Positions 1 to 6,464 of a DNA stretch of 6,566 nt are shown here, piece after piece; the stretch's first letter is position 1; every line of letters starts with the position of its first letter. The stretch spans positions 1-6,566 of the forward strand of contig DATDQA010000052.1 of assembly GCA_035292505.1 (NCBI GenBank), in the 5' to 3' direction. Source of the stretch: DATDQA01 sp035292505 (GTDB lineage: Bacteria; Bacteroidota; Bacteroidia; Chitinophagales; Saprospiraceae). Both the position numbers and the translations under genes were made by a program. Below the pieces are notes generated by a model. It saw only the letters and a list, made by a program, of their open reading frames with translations, was not told where the DNA came from and ran no database searches.

Positions 1-2
1 TT

Positions 3-2813
3 TTGGACTCCATTCAATATATCAATGAACTCCAATGGCCTGGTATCCTGGGCAGGCTTGCTGTAGTCGTATGCTTTGTAGCCGCCCTTGCAGGAAGTAT
101 TGCATTTTTCAAAGCGAGCCAACGGGATAACACGCATTGGAATCGCATCAGTCGCGTCTACTTCGGAATTCATTGTGCAAGTCTCCTCGGCATCGTTGGA
201 CTTTTGCTTTTTGTGATGATCACGCATCGATATGAGTATCAATATGCATGGAACCATGTCTCGGATGCACTACCGATGCGTTATATCTTCTCGGCCTTCT
301 GGGAAGGACAGGAGGGGAGCTTCCTGCTTTGGTTGTTCTGGCATGCGATGCTTGGTACCGTGTTACTGTTTCGCAATGATAGGTGGGTAAACCTTGTCAT
401 GGCGATACTCCTGGCTGTGCAGTGTATCATCGTCTCCATGCTCCTGGGTATCTATCTGACAGATGTCGCTAAGATTGGCAGTAATCCATTCCTCTTATTG
501 CGTGACACAATGGATGCACCGCTCTTTACCAATCCGCGCTATACTGAATTGATCGAAGGCAATGGACTCAATCCGTTGTTGCAGAACTATTGGATGACGA
601 TACATCCTCCTACCCTTTTTCTTGGATTTGCATCGGTCACGGTTCCATTCTGCTATGCTCTTTCCGGACTTATCAGGAAAGATCATATTGGATGGCTTAA
701 ACCCGTCATGCCATGGGCGCTCTTCTCTGCAGGTGTCCTTGGTACCGGGGTACTCATGGGGGGGGCATGGGCATATGAAGCTTTGAGTTTCGGCGGGTAT
801 TGGGCATGGGACCCTGTTGAGAATATGTCTCTCGTGCCCTGGATCGTCCTGATTGCAGCCATTCATGGGAATGTTGTGGCCCGGAAAACCGGGTATTCAT
901 TGCGCATGACGTATGCGTTTTATCTCCTTGCATTCCTACTCGTTCTTTATTCCACGTTCCTTACGCGGAGCGGTATCCTGGGAGACTCTTCTGCCCATGC
1001 ATTTACACAGATGGGACTTGAATGGCAGCTCATAGGTTTCATCGGTGTCTTCACCCTTGCCTCTGCGTGGCTGTTCTTCAAAAATTACAAACACATTCCC
1101 ACACCGCCAAAGGAAGAAAAACTTTCTGCACGTGAATTTTGGATGTTCATCGGCGCCCTGGTTCTGTTTTTCTCTGCAGTGCTTATCACCTTTACGACAT
1201 CGATTCCAGTGTACAACAAATTCTTTGATCTTGTTGGAAGGATCATCGATTCCGATCTTTCACATTTGCATCGTACGGCACCAATCGATGCAGTCGCACA
1301 TTACAATAAATTTCAGTTGTGGATTGCTGTATTTGTGGCATTACTTTCAGGATCTGCCCAATTCCTGAGGTATCGTGAACCCTCATGGAAGACAGCCAAA
1401 AGAAAGTTTATCGTTCACCTGGGCATCACAGCACTTCTTTCTGTTGGATTCACCGCACTGCTGAGTCTATGGATCGATGCGCATGCATGGCAGTATCGGA
1501 TACTCCTTTTTTGTGGCGCCTTCGCGGTGCTGGCAAATCTCAATTATATCATTGTATTTCTTCGCGGCAATCTCAAAGAAGGAGCTTCTGCCATCGCACA
1601 CCTTGGTTTCGGGCTCATGATCATTGGTATCATGGCCAGCGGACTCAATAAGCAGATTATTTCAAGCAATGTCTTTGCACAATCAGGACTATCGGATGAC
1701 ATCGATCCAGGATCTCATATCTATCTCATCAAAGACCGACCCATGTTCATGAATGGATATTGGGTGGAATACGAACACGATACCGTGAAAGGAAATACCC
1801 GTGAATTCCTGGTGAGCTATAAACGCATCAATTCAGATCAGGATACGGTGGAGCGATTTGCACTCAGGCCCAACGTGATTTTCAATCGACAGAATACGAA
1901 ACTCGAGGCGACAAACCCATCCACCAAACACTATCTCGATAAAGACATCTTTACATATGTCGCTGCGCTTCCCGCAGAACAAATGGATGCCGAGACTGCG
2001 AAGGCCCTGAATGATACCATGCAGTATACACGATATCCCTTGCTGCCTGGTGATACTTTGCACGATGCGGGCTTTGAAATCACACTTGCAGGGATGTCCA
2101 TCGAACCGCATCATGATGAGTATACCCATGAACCAGGCGACCTTGGAGTACAAGCCCATCTTGTTGTAAAAGACCTTGAAAGCGGGATCTCGCATACCGC
2201 ATCACCGATTATCTTTCTACGCGAAAGTCTGATCTATGGTATCCCGGCTCAGGTCAATGATCTGAATCTGCGTATCAGGTTGTCACAGGAGGCCATCACC
2301 TCTTTTTATCCACGCGATGATCAGCTACCTTACTCTTCGTATAAAATGCGACAAGGAGAGACGATAGATGTCGGTGATTGGAAAATTAAACTCATTGCGA
2401 TCGACCGGGAGGCAGGTCATCCTCACTATGTGCCGCAGGAAGGGGATATCGCTGTAAATGCAGTTCTGGATATCAGCGATGGCGATACGACTTATACTGC
2501 GCGACCATTATATTACATCAGGGGAAATACTCCGGCACATCTCAAATCCTACGTACCTGACGCTGGTTTGCACATCCGTTTTGACAACATCTATCCGCAG
2601 TCTGAAGAATTTGAATTCTCGATAGCTACCATACCGGAACGCATTCCCGTTCCACTTGAGATTGCACGTGAAGTTCCAAGGACTGATATCATTGTCCTTC
2701 AGGCGATTGTCTTTCCTGGCATCAACTTATTTTGGCTGGGTTCGTGCCTGATGATGTTTGGTTTGTTTCTGGCTATGTGGAGAAAGCTGAAAGAAAAGCA
2801 ATCGGTTCTGTGA
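3..2813 (+). CDS. ccmF: CcmF/CcsA-family cytochrome c heme lyase, enlarged C-terminal periplasmic region
   Basis: Integral membrane protein of cytochrome c maturation (System I); the family transfers heme to the CXXCH cysteines of apocytochromes on the periplasmic side. About 15 hydrophobic segments are visible: 14 within residues 18-546 and the last at about 899-925. The heme-binding WWD-type motif is GGYWAWDPVENMSLVPW (264-280). Four histidines sit where CcmF heme ligands are expected: H201 (in THPP) and H332 (after TRSGILGDSS) as periplasmic ligands, and H288 (in AAIHGN) and H533 (in IAHLGF) as membrane ligands. A long soluble region (about 550-895) separates the last two membrane segments. 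E. coli CcmF has about 650 residues; this one has 936. The start used is TTG at base 3. Homologues begin with a similar stretch, so it is close to the true start, but an ATG just left of the window is possible. The next gene overlaps the stop by one base. Family assignment is very secure. Confidence 0.95.
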   Translation: MDSIQYINELQWPGILGRLAVVVCFVAALAGSIAFFKASQRDNTHWNRISRVYFGIHCASLLGIVGLLLFVMITHRYEYQYAWNHVSDALPMRYIFSAFWEGQEGSFLLWLFWHAMLGTVLLFRNDRWVNLVMAILLAVQCIIVSMLLGIYLTDVAKIGSNPFLLLRDTMDAPLFTNPRYTELIEGNGLNPLLQNYWMTIHPPTLFLGFASVTVPFCYALSGLIRKDHIGWLKPVMPWALFSAGVLGTGVLMGGAWAYEALSFGGYWAWDPVENMSLVPWIVLIAAIHGNVVARKTGYSLRMTYAFYLLAFLLVLYSTFLTRSGILGDSSAHAFTQMGLEWQLIGFIGVFTLASAWLFFKNYKHIPTPPKEEKLSAREFWMFIGALVLFFSAVLITFTTSIPVYNKFFDLVGRIIDSDLSHLHRTAPIDAVAHYNKFQLWIAVFVALLSGSAQFLRYREPSWKTAKRKFIVHLGITALLSVGFTALLSLWIDAHAWQYRILLFCGAFAVLANLNYIIVFLRGNLKEGASAIAHLGFGLMIIGIMASGLNKQIISSNVFAQSGLSDDIDPGSHIYLIKDRPMFMNGYWVEYEHDTVKGNTREFLVSYKRINSDQDTVERFALRPNVIFNRQNTKLEATNPSTKHYLDKDIFTYVAALPAEQMDAETAKALNDTMQYTRYPLLPGDTLHDAGFEITLAGMSIEPHHDEYTHEPGDLGVQAHLVVKDLESGISHTASPIIFLRESLIYGIPAQVNDLNLRIRLSQEAITSFYPRDDQLPYSSYKMRQGETIDVGDWKIKLIAIDREAGHPHYVPQEGDIAVNAVLDISDGDTTYTARPLYYIRGNTPAHLKSYVPDAGLHIRFDNIYPQSEEFEFSIATIPERIPVPLEIAREVPRTDIIVLQAIVFPGINLFWLGSCLMMFGLFLAMWRKLKEKQSVL
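2049..2297 (+). repeat. Tandem protein module A in the CcmF periplasmic region
   Basis: Residues about 683-765 of the heme lyase form a predicted beta-rich module. Its landmarks are GDTL at the start, EYTHEPGDLGVQAHL in the middle, then HTASPIIFLR and LNLRIRL at the end. The same landmarks recur in the same order in the next 83 or so residues after a linker of about 20 residues. The Y-x-x-x-x-G-x-x-x-V pattern also resembles the standard CcmF periplasmic segment. The repeat is seen at protein level only; the DNA copies have diverged. Confidence 0.6.
2355..2606 (+). repeat. Tandem protein module B in the CcmF periplasmic region
   Basis: Residues about 785-868 match module A: GETI for GDTL, HYVPQEGDIAVNAVL for EYTHEPGDLGVQAHL, YTARPLYYIR for HTASPIIFLR, and LHIRF for LNLRIRL. 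Spacing between landmarks is preserved apart from about three deleted residues. The last membrane segment begins about 30 residues downstream. Both copies have histidines just ahead of the conserved GD (H703, H704 and H709 in A; H806 and H808 in B), whose meaning is unknown. Confidence 0.6.
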
Positions 2814-3589
2814 TGCGTATCTGTCTGATCGGAGCAGGGAATGTGGGGACACAACTTGGGTTGGCCTTTTATAAAGCCGGACATCAGGTGATACAGGTAT
2901 TTAACAGGGGTGCGTCGAGGGCGGAAAAACTGGCGAGCCTCATTTCTTCGGAGCCGATCAGCAGTTTACAAAACCTCAAAAACGGCGCTGATGTGTACAT
3001 CCTTGCTGTGAAGGACGATGCGATTTCTGACGTCTTCAATCAGATTCGTTCATACCTATCGGATTCTTTGGTGATGCATACCGCAGGGAGCGTGCCGATG
3101 ACGATTTTTACCGATCACTCCCGACATGGTGTGTTGTGGCCCGTGCAAACGTTCTCGCGATCTCACAAAGTTGATATGCGCGGTGTGCCCTTGGCCATTA
3201 CAGGAAACATACCGGAAACGACGCTTGCTATCGAAGCCCTTGCAAAGAGCATTTCAGATCACGTATATCATATCGACGACACGCAACGGGCGTTTCTTCA
3301 TCTTGCGGCAACTTTTGCGAGCAATTTTTCGAACCATATGTACACCCTCTCCCGGCAAATCACGGAAGCACAAGACATTCCATTTGATATCCTCAAACCG
3401 CTGATCCAGGAGACCGCGCTGAAAATTCAACGGATGTCTCCTGAGGAGGCACAGACAGGCGCGGCTGTAAGGCGTGATGAAGGCACAATCCTCAGACATC
3501 TCCTCCTGATGAAGGAGAATACTGAAATGAAAGAGGTTTATGAATTACTGACAAAAAGTATTCAGAGTTCCTCTGAAAATGCAGGTTAA
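2813..3589 (+). CDS. DUF2520 Rossmann-fold NAD(P)-binding protein, dehydrogenase-like
   Basis: A cytoplasmic protein of 258 residues, the usual size for this family. The N-terminus MRICLIGAGNVGTQLG carries the dinucleotide-binding glycine motif (GAGNVG, residues 7-12), followed by a Rossmann half with ILAVKDDAI at about 63-71 and HTAGSVP at 89-95. LWPVQTFS (108-115) and the helical C-terminal half with HLAATFASNFSNHMY (163-177) are typical of the DUF2520 domain. The fold is related to ProC, ketopantoate reductase and F420-dependent NADP oxidoreductases; the substrate is not known. I chose the ATG at 2813 because it begins directly with the Rossmann strand and overlaps the ccmF stop by one base (TGATG), implying translational coupling. 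GTG at 2810 and a TTG at 2732 are in frame, but the longer start would add residues unlike any Rossmann N-terminus. A purine-rich stretch ending near 2800 may help initiation. Confidence 0.9.
   Translation: MRICLIGAGNVGTQLGLAFYKAGHQVIQVFNRGASRAEKLASLISSEPISSLQNLKNGADVYILAVKDDAISDVFNQIRSYLSDSLVMHTAGSVPMTIFTDHSRHGVLWPVQTFSRSHKVDMRGVPLAITGNIPETTLAIEALAKSISDHVYHIDDTQRAFLHLAATFASNFSNHMYTLSRQITEAQDIPFDILKPLIQETALKIQRMSPEEAQTGAAVRRDEGTILRHLLLMKENTEMKEVYELLTKSIQSSSENAG
3561..3577 (-). terminator. Possible intrinsic terminator of the minus-strand vWA gene, inside the DUF2520 gene's 3' end
   Basis: TTCAGAG-TTC-CTCTGAA is a perfect 7-bp inverted repeat with a 3-base loop. Read on the minus strand, the stem is followed after three bases by five T residues (complement of 3553-3557), the layout of an intrinsic terminator. 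It lies about 77 bases past the vWA stop codon and within the last codons of the converging gene. On the plus strand no T-run follows. The stem is short and only moderately GC-rich, so this is tentative. Confidence 0.35.
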
Positions 3590-3609
3590 AGAAGAATAAC
3601 TCATCTGCA
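3580..3609 (+). terminator. Weak, imperfect hairpin at the end of the ccmF-DUF2520 unit
   Basis: TGCAG GTTA pairs with TAAC and CTGCA across an 8-base loop, with a 4-base bulge (TCAT). It spans the DUF2520 stop codon. A TATTTTT run follows about 11 bases later, which is too far for a textbook terminator. It is the only candidate I see for plus-strand termination in this short convergent gap. Confidence 0.18.
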
Positions 3610-3654
3610 GTTGTGAAGTATTTTTCAGTCCATCTGAACGCCGGGGGCTATGTC

Positions 3655-5139
3655 TTAGTCCTTTAACTTTTTTGCTTCTTTGACAAGATCTATGAATTCA
3701 CTTCGGTATCCGTGAGGATCAAAAGATTTGCTCTTCTCTGCCCACGTAATGATTTTGTCAAATGATGTCGAACCTCTGTACTCAGAATCCCTGATGAGTA
3801 ATCCATAGCTCGCCACAGCGGAAGCAAATCGCGTGTTTTCAGTTGCCTCATCAAACCCGAGATTGTGATCCCGTATCTCCAGTGTCATGTCTGTAGACAC
3901 AGAAGCTTGTGGTTCTTTATAGCGAAAGCCGATGCTCAATGCAGGGAGATTTCTGTCACCACCGGCGGGAATAATCTCATACAACGCTGTGATCGTCTGA
4001 CCGGCTCCAATCTCTCCGGCATCTTTCTTGTCATTCTCAAAATCTTCGTTCTGAAGCACACGGTTCTCGTAGCCAATAAGCCTGTATTGCTCTACGAGTT
4101 GAGGATTGAAGGATACTTGCACTTTCACATCTTTGGCGACCGTGAAGAACTTTCCGATTTCATAACTAAACACTTTCTCCGCTTGTTTCTCATTGTCGAT
4201 ATACTCATACGTACCATTGCCGTGGTTGGAAATGAGCTCAAGCATATGATCATTGAGATTGCCTGTACCCACACCAAGGACAGTGAGAAAAATACCCTTT
4301 TCACGTTCTTCTTCAATGATCTTCACGAGTTCATCAGTAGATGATGGTCCTACATTAAAGTCGCCATCTGTCCCCAGAATGATCCTGTTGTTTCCTGCGG
4401 GTATGTAATATTCTTCAGCAATCTTGTATGCTGTAAGAATACCTTCTGCACCTGCCGTACTCCCGCCTGCCCCAAGATTCTGAATCGCATCAAGGATCCT
4501 GGTTTTTTGGGTTCCGGGAGTCGACCCGAGTGCCAGACCAGCCTCACCGGCATATGTGACGATCGCTATACGGTCCTGTGCTCTCATCGTCATGACATAA
4601 TTTGAGAACGCCTTTTTTAGAAGCGCAAGCTTGTCATCTGATGACATAGATCCCGAGACATCGACGAGCAGGACATAGTTGGATAATGGAATATCAGCCT
4701 GTGGTATAGACTTCCCTTTTATCCCGACCCGGATAAGTTTATGCCCCTCTGACCATGGACATGCGGCGATTTCTCCATCAAGAGAGATAGGATCGGTGCC
4801 TGCTTCAGGATAGTCATAGTGAAAATAATTCACAAGCTCTTCCGTGCGGATAGCATCTTTAATTGGCAATATTCCTGCGCGAAGCATTCTCCGCATATTC
4901 GCATACGCAGCACCATCCGCGTCTATTGAGAACGTTGATGTAGGCTCCTCAACCGTTTTAATGAACGGATTCTCAACGATCCCGGCGTAGTTTTCTCCAG
5001 CTCCGTCAGATTCGACATCTCCTGTGAGACGGCTACTAGAACTGTTCAAACCTGCGACACCTGTAATGTCGGTTTCGCAGGCGGCCAGACTCAGAAGGCA
5101 CAGACATGCCACTGCATTCAGAAATACCAGGTATCTCAT
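3655..5139 (-). CDS. YfbK-type von Willebrand factor A domain lipoprotein
   Basis: A 494-residue predicted lipoprotein. The signal peptide ends in LSLAAC with the lipidated cysteine at residue 21, and a flexible Ser/Gly/Asp-rich linker follows to about residue 55. The YfbK-type N-terminal domain covers about 56-110 (STFSIDADGAAYANMRRML, then RTEELVNYFHYDYP). The vWA domain covers about 153-325 with an intact metal-ion-dependent adhesion site: D160, S162 and S164 in DVSGSM, T228 in GGSTAG, and D258 in GTDGDFNVG. The C-terminal part (about 330-492), with FASAVASYGLLIRDSEYRG, matches DUF3520 of this family. An intact site implies divalent-metal-dependent ligand binding; the ligand is unknown, as for the family generally. 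It lies at the outer membrane or periplasm. The start is the ATG at 5139, immediately before the signal peptide, behind an A-rich leader with no clear Shine-Dalgarno. It converges on the DUF2520 gene and diverges from the gene at 5354, so it is probably monocistronic. Confidence 0.92.
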   Translation of the reverse strand: MRYLVFLNAVACLCLLSLAACETDITGVAGLNSSSSRLTGDVESDGAGENYAGIVENPFIKTVEEPTSTFSIDADGAAYANMRRMLRAGILPIKDAIRTEELVNYFHYDYPEAGTDPISLDGEIAACPWSEGHKLIRVGIKGKSIPQADIPLSNYVLLVDVSGSMSSDDKLALLKKAFSNYVMTMRAQDRIAIVTYAGEAGLALGSTPGTQKTRILDAIQNLGAGGSTAGAEGILTAYKIAEEYYIPAGNNRIILGTDGDFNVGPSSTDELVKIIEEEREKGIFLTVLGVGTGNLNDHMLELISNHGNGTYEYIDNEKQAEKVFSYEIGKFFTVAKDVKVQVSFNPQLVEQYRLIGYENRVLQNEDFENDKKDAGEIGAGQTITALYEIIPAGGDRNLPALSIGFRYKEPQASVSTDMTLEIRDHNLGFDEATENTRFASAVASYGLLIRDSEYRGSTSFDKIITWAEKSKSFDPHGYRSEFIDLVKEAKKLKD

Positions 5140-5158
5140 GATCTTAGTTTTTTTTGTT

Positions 5159-5169
5159 CAAAGAATATA
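5159..5169 (-). promoter_or_regulatory. Weak candidate -7/-10 element for the vWA gene
   Basis: On the minus strand the sequence TATATTCTTTG lies about 20 bases upstream of the vWA start codon. It resembles the Bacteroidota -7 element TAnnTTTG but with one extra base between TA and TTTG. A TTTTC lies about 16 bases further upstream as a possible -33 partner. The match is poor and the implied leader very short. Confidence 0.2.
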
Positions 5170-5207
5170 GACACGGAGAAGTCTGAAAACGTTGGCTGTT
5201 CAAACGT

Positions 5208-5225
5208 CTTTTTATACATAAAAAG
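5208..5225. promoter_or_regulatory. 18-bp perfect dyad in the divergent intergenic region, possible operator
   Basis: CTTTTTAT-AC-ATAAAAAG has two perfectly complementary 8-base arms around a 2-base centre. It lies between the two divergent genes, about 70 bases upstream of the vWA start and about 54 bases upstream of the candidate -35 box of the rightward gene. A 2-base centre is too small for an RNA hairpin loop, so a dimeric DNA-binding protein is the more natural reading. It is AT-rich, so chance is possible. Confidence 0.3.
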
Positions 5226-5278
5226 TGCCTGGTAATTAGTTCTTCCTTAGCATCTGCGTTAAACTTCTGATAATCAAA

Positions 5279-5307
5279 TTGACATATCGACACAATTCGT
5301 CTAAATT
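5279..5307 (+). promoter_or_regulatory. Candidate promoter for the secreted protein gene at 5354
   Basis: TTGACA (5279-5284) matches the -35 consensus exactly. After a 17-base spacer comes TAAATT (5302-5307), four of six matches to a -10 box. The same bases fit the Bacteroidota pattern: TTG, then about 20 bases later TAAATTTC, one base off TAnnTTTG. Transcription would begin near 5315, giving a leader of about 40 bases. Confidence 0.45.
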
Positions 5308-5353
5308 TCGGGCTGAATTCGAACACAATCGTTAAAACAAAAAACAATTTGCA

Positions 5354-5800
5354 ATGAGAATCAAGCTTTTTTTTGCACTCTTCGGCATGATGAATTGTAT
5401 CGTCCTCCCGGCACAGGAATACACGGTGATCACGTCTGTGGAGTCAATTATTCCGGCAGGTATCGGGCGTTCGAGGATTATCTACAACAAGACAGATTTG
5501 GATGCATCGCAATACACCACCGAGCGCACGGAAGGCACTGATAGCAAAATGGCGGCAATAAAGCGCGCTGATATCAAAGTGGACAACTTTGAGGAAACCA
5601 AACTGCTGAATTTCTTCAGCCTGGGAGGGATCAATTTCCAGAATGTAGCCTCCAATGATGCCTTGATCGCAGCGAAACTCAATGAAATGACCGCCGCTGG
5701 CTGGCAATTAGTCTTTGTCGTCAGCGGAGTGGAAAGTGATGGCGGCGAGACAGACGAGCAGGGAATCTATATCACGAGGTTTATTTTCAAGAGAGGTTAA
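5354..5800 (+). CDS. Small secreted protein with DUF4177-like C-terminus
   Basis: A 148-residue protein beginning with a signal peptide (charged MRIK, hydrophobic core, likely cleavage around LPAQ-EY, residues 18-23), so it should be exported. The mature part opens with YTVITSVESIIPAGIGRSR (23-41), followed by a charged central segment (about 45-82). NFFSLGGINFQNVASNDALI (86-105) comes next. The stretch LNEMTAAGWQLVFVVSG (109-125), then GIYITRFIFKR at the end, follows the DUF4177-like pattern (LNElgaeGWelv, with a closing beta strand). Similar small secreted proteins occur in Bacteroidota, to my recollection; no function is known. There are no cysteines in the mature part and no obvious catalytic motif. 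The ATG at 5354 directly precedes the signal peptide and has an A-rich upstream region with no Shine-Dalgarno. It probably has its own promoter at 5279-5307. Confidence 0.82.
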   Translation: MRIKLFFALFGMMNCIVLPAQEYTVITSVESIIPAGIGRSRIIYNKTDLDASQYTTERTEGTDSKMAAIKRADIKVDNFEETKLLNFFSLGGINFQNVASNDALIAAKLNEMTAAGWQLVFVVSGVESDGGETDEQGIYITRFIFKRG

Positions 5801-5856
5801 ACATCACTGGAAGAACAGCGTTAGAATCTCTGTCTGAGCGAATGAAGTGGTTCAGG

Positions 5857-5873
5857 CTGGGATTCAATTCCAG
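5857..5873 (+). other. Short hairpin downstream of the secreted protein gene
   Basis: CTGGGAT-TCA-ATTCCAG forms a 7-bp stem (one G-U pair in RNA) with a 3-base loop, 57 bases after the stop codon at 5800. The bases after it (ATCTCTTAAC) are only weakly T-rich, so termination is possible but not convincing. The rest of the 147-bp gap (5801-5947) shows no other structure I can support. Confidence 0.25.
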
Positions 5874-5947
5874 ATCTCTTAACACAATTATCACGCAATA
5901 CTCCCAACCAGGAATATCTGAATTGACGTCTTTATAGAAAAAATACC

Positions 5948-6373
5948 ATGCGCTCTCTACTCTTCTCAATATCTGGCCTGATGATACTGTTCCTGTCATG
6001 TAAGGTTATCACTGAAAGCGCCTTACCGTGCAAAGAGATTATACCTGGTGCAGTATTCGAAGCCAAAGTACACGATACGTGGTGCCTTTCTGATGAAAGT
6101 GTAAAAATCACCATCGGCCCTATCCTCGAAGACAGCAGATGTAATATCAAGGGCATCGAGTGCGTTTGGGCAGGACGTACTGTGCTTGAGTTACAGATTG
6201 AAACCAAAGAAATCACCTCCTACCGGGATACACTGTTTGCAGTTGACAATTGGCAGGATACTCTCACCATCGGGAATTATACACTTTCGCTGACACAGAT
6301 TCTGCCCTTCGAAAGATTGGATTTCGATATCGACACGGCAGCGTATACGTTCCAGATGATTCTGGATCTGTGA
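5948..6373 (+). CDS. Small lipoprotein with DSRC...CVWAG signature
   Basis: A 141-residue predicted lipoprotein: a short hydrophobic signal ends in LFLSC with the lipidated cysteine at residue 18. The mature protein contains EDSRC (61-65) followed by ECVWAG (71-76). This pair is the signature of a family of small exported proteins, usually DSRCP...CVWAG, found in Bacteroidota and elsewhere; no function is established. Here the usual proline after DSRC is Asn. C65 and C72 are well placed for a disulfide, and C28 and C46 may form a second. The C-terminal half (YTLSLTQILPF, then DTAAYTFQMIL) looks like beta strands and fits the family's usual ending. Total length is ordinary for the family. The ATG at 5948 leads straight into the signal peptide, behind an A-rich leader (AGAAAAAATACC) without a Shine-Dalgarno. 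I see no strong promoter of its own, so it may be read through from the gene at 5354 or use a promoter I cannot recognise. Confidence 0.82.
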   Translation: MRSLLFSISGLMILFLSCKVITESALPCKEIIPGAVFEAKVHDTWCLSDESVKITIGPILEDSRCNIKGIECVWAGRTVLELQIETKEITSYRDTLFAVDNWQDTLTIGNYTLSLTQILPFERLDFDIDTAAYTFQMILDL

Positions 6374-6464
6374 GTAATGATAAGTCACTGTTGTGTAACT
6401 CTCGGGCCTGCATGCGCTGATGTTCCGTTTAGTCGACAGCACTATTATTTTTACCGCGCATTAA
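6374..6464. other. Convergent intergenic gap without a clear terminator
   Basis: This short gap separates the lipoprotein gene from the partial minus-strand gene. ATGCGC (6414-6419) and GCGCAT (6456-6461) are complementary but 36 bases apart, and a GCTG/CAGC pair precedes a TATTATTTTT run. Neither makes a credible intrinsic terminator. Confidence 0.3.

Noticed and set aside
495..866. A 123-codon minus-strand frame inside ccmF
   Set aside because: It is fully within well-conserved ccmF sequence, including the WWD motif; the composition (Cys-, Pro- and Arg-rich) is that of a shadow frame.
2732..2812. Longer start for the DUF2520 protein within the ccmF 3' end
   Set aside because: The added residues precede the Rossmann beta strand without similarity to the family, while the ATG at 2813 gives the expected N-terminus and a one-base overlap.
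3865..4344. A 159-codon plus-strand frame
   Set aside because: It lies antisense to the vWA and DUF3520 coding sequence, which matches a known family throughout. The antisense product has no recognisable features.
5144..5347. A 67-codon minus-strand frame filling the divergent intergenic region and ending four bases before the vWA start codon, possible leader peptide
   Set aside because: It starts with TTG, has an unnatural composition, no signal peptide or domain, and overlaps the better supported rightward promoter. An AT-rich spacer can be open by chance.
5821..5885. tRNA-like T-arm (GGGATTCAATTCC) suggesting a tRNA or attachment site
   Set aside because: The T-loop is one base out of register, and I find no acceptor stem, D-arm or anticodon arm to go with it.
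5923..5945. TTGACG upstream of the lipoprotein gene as a -35 box
   Set aside because: A proper spacer would put the -10 box on the start codon at 5948.
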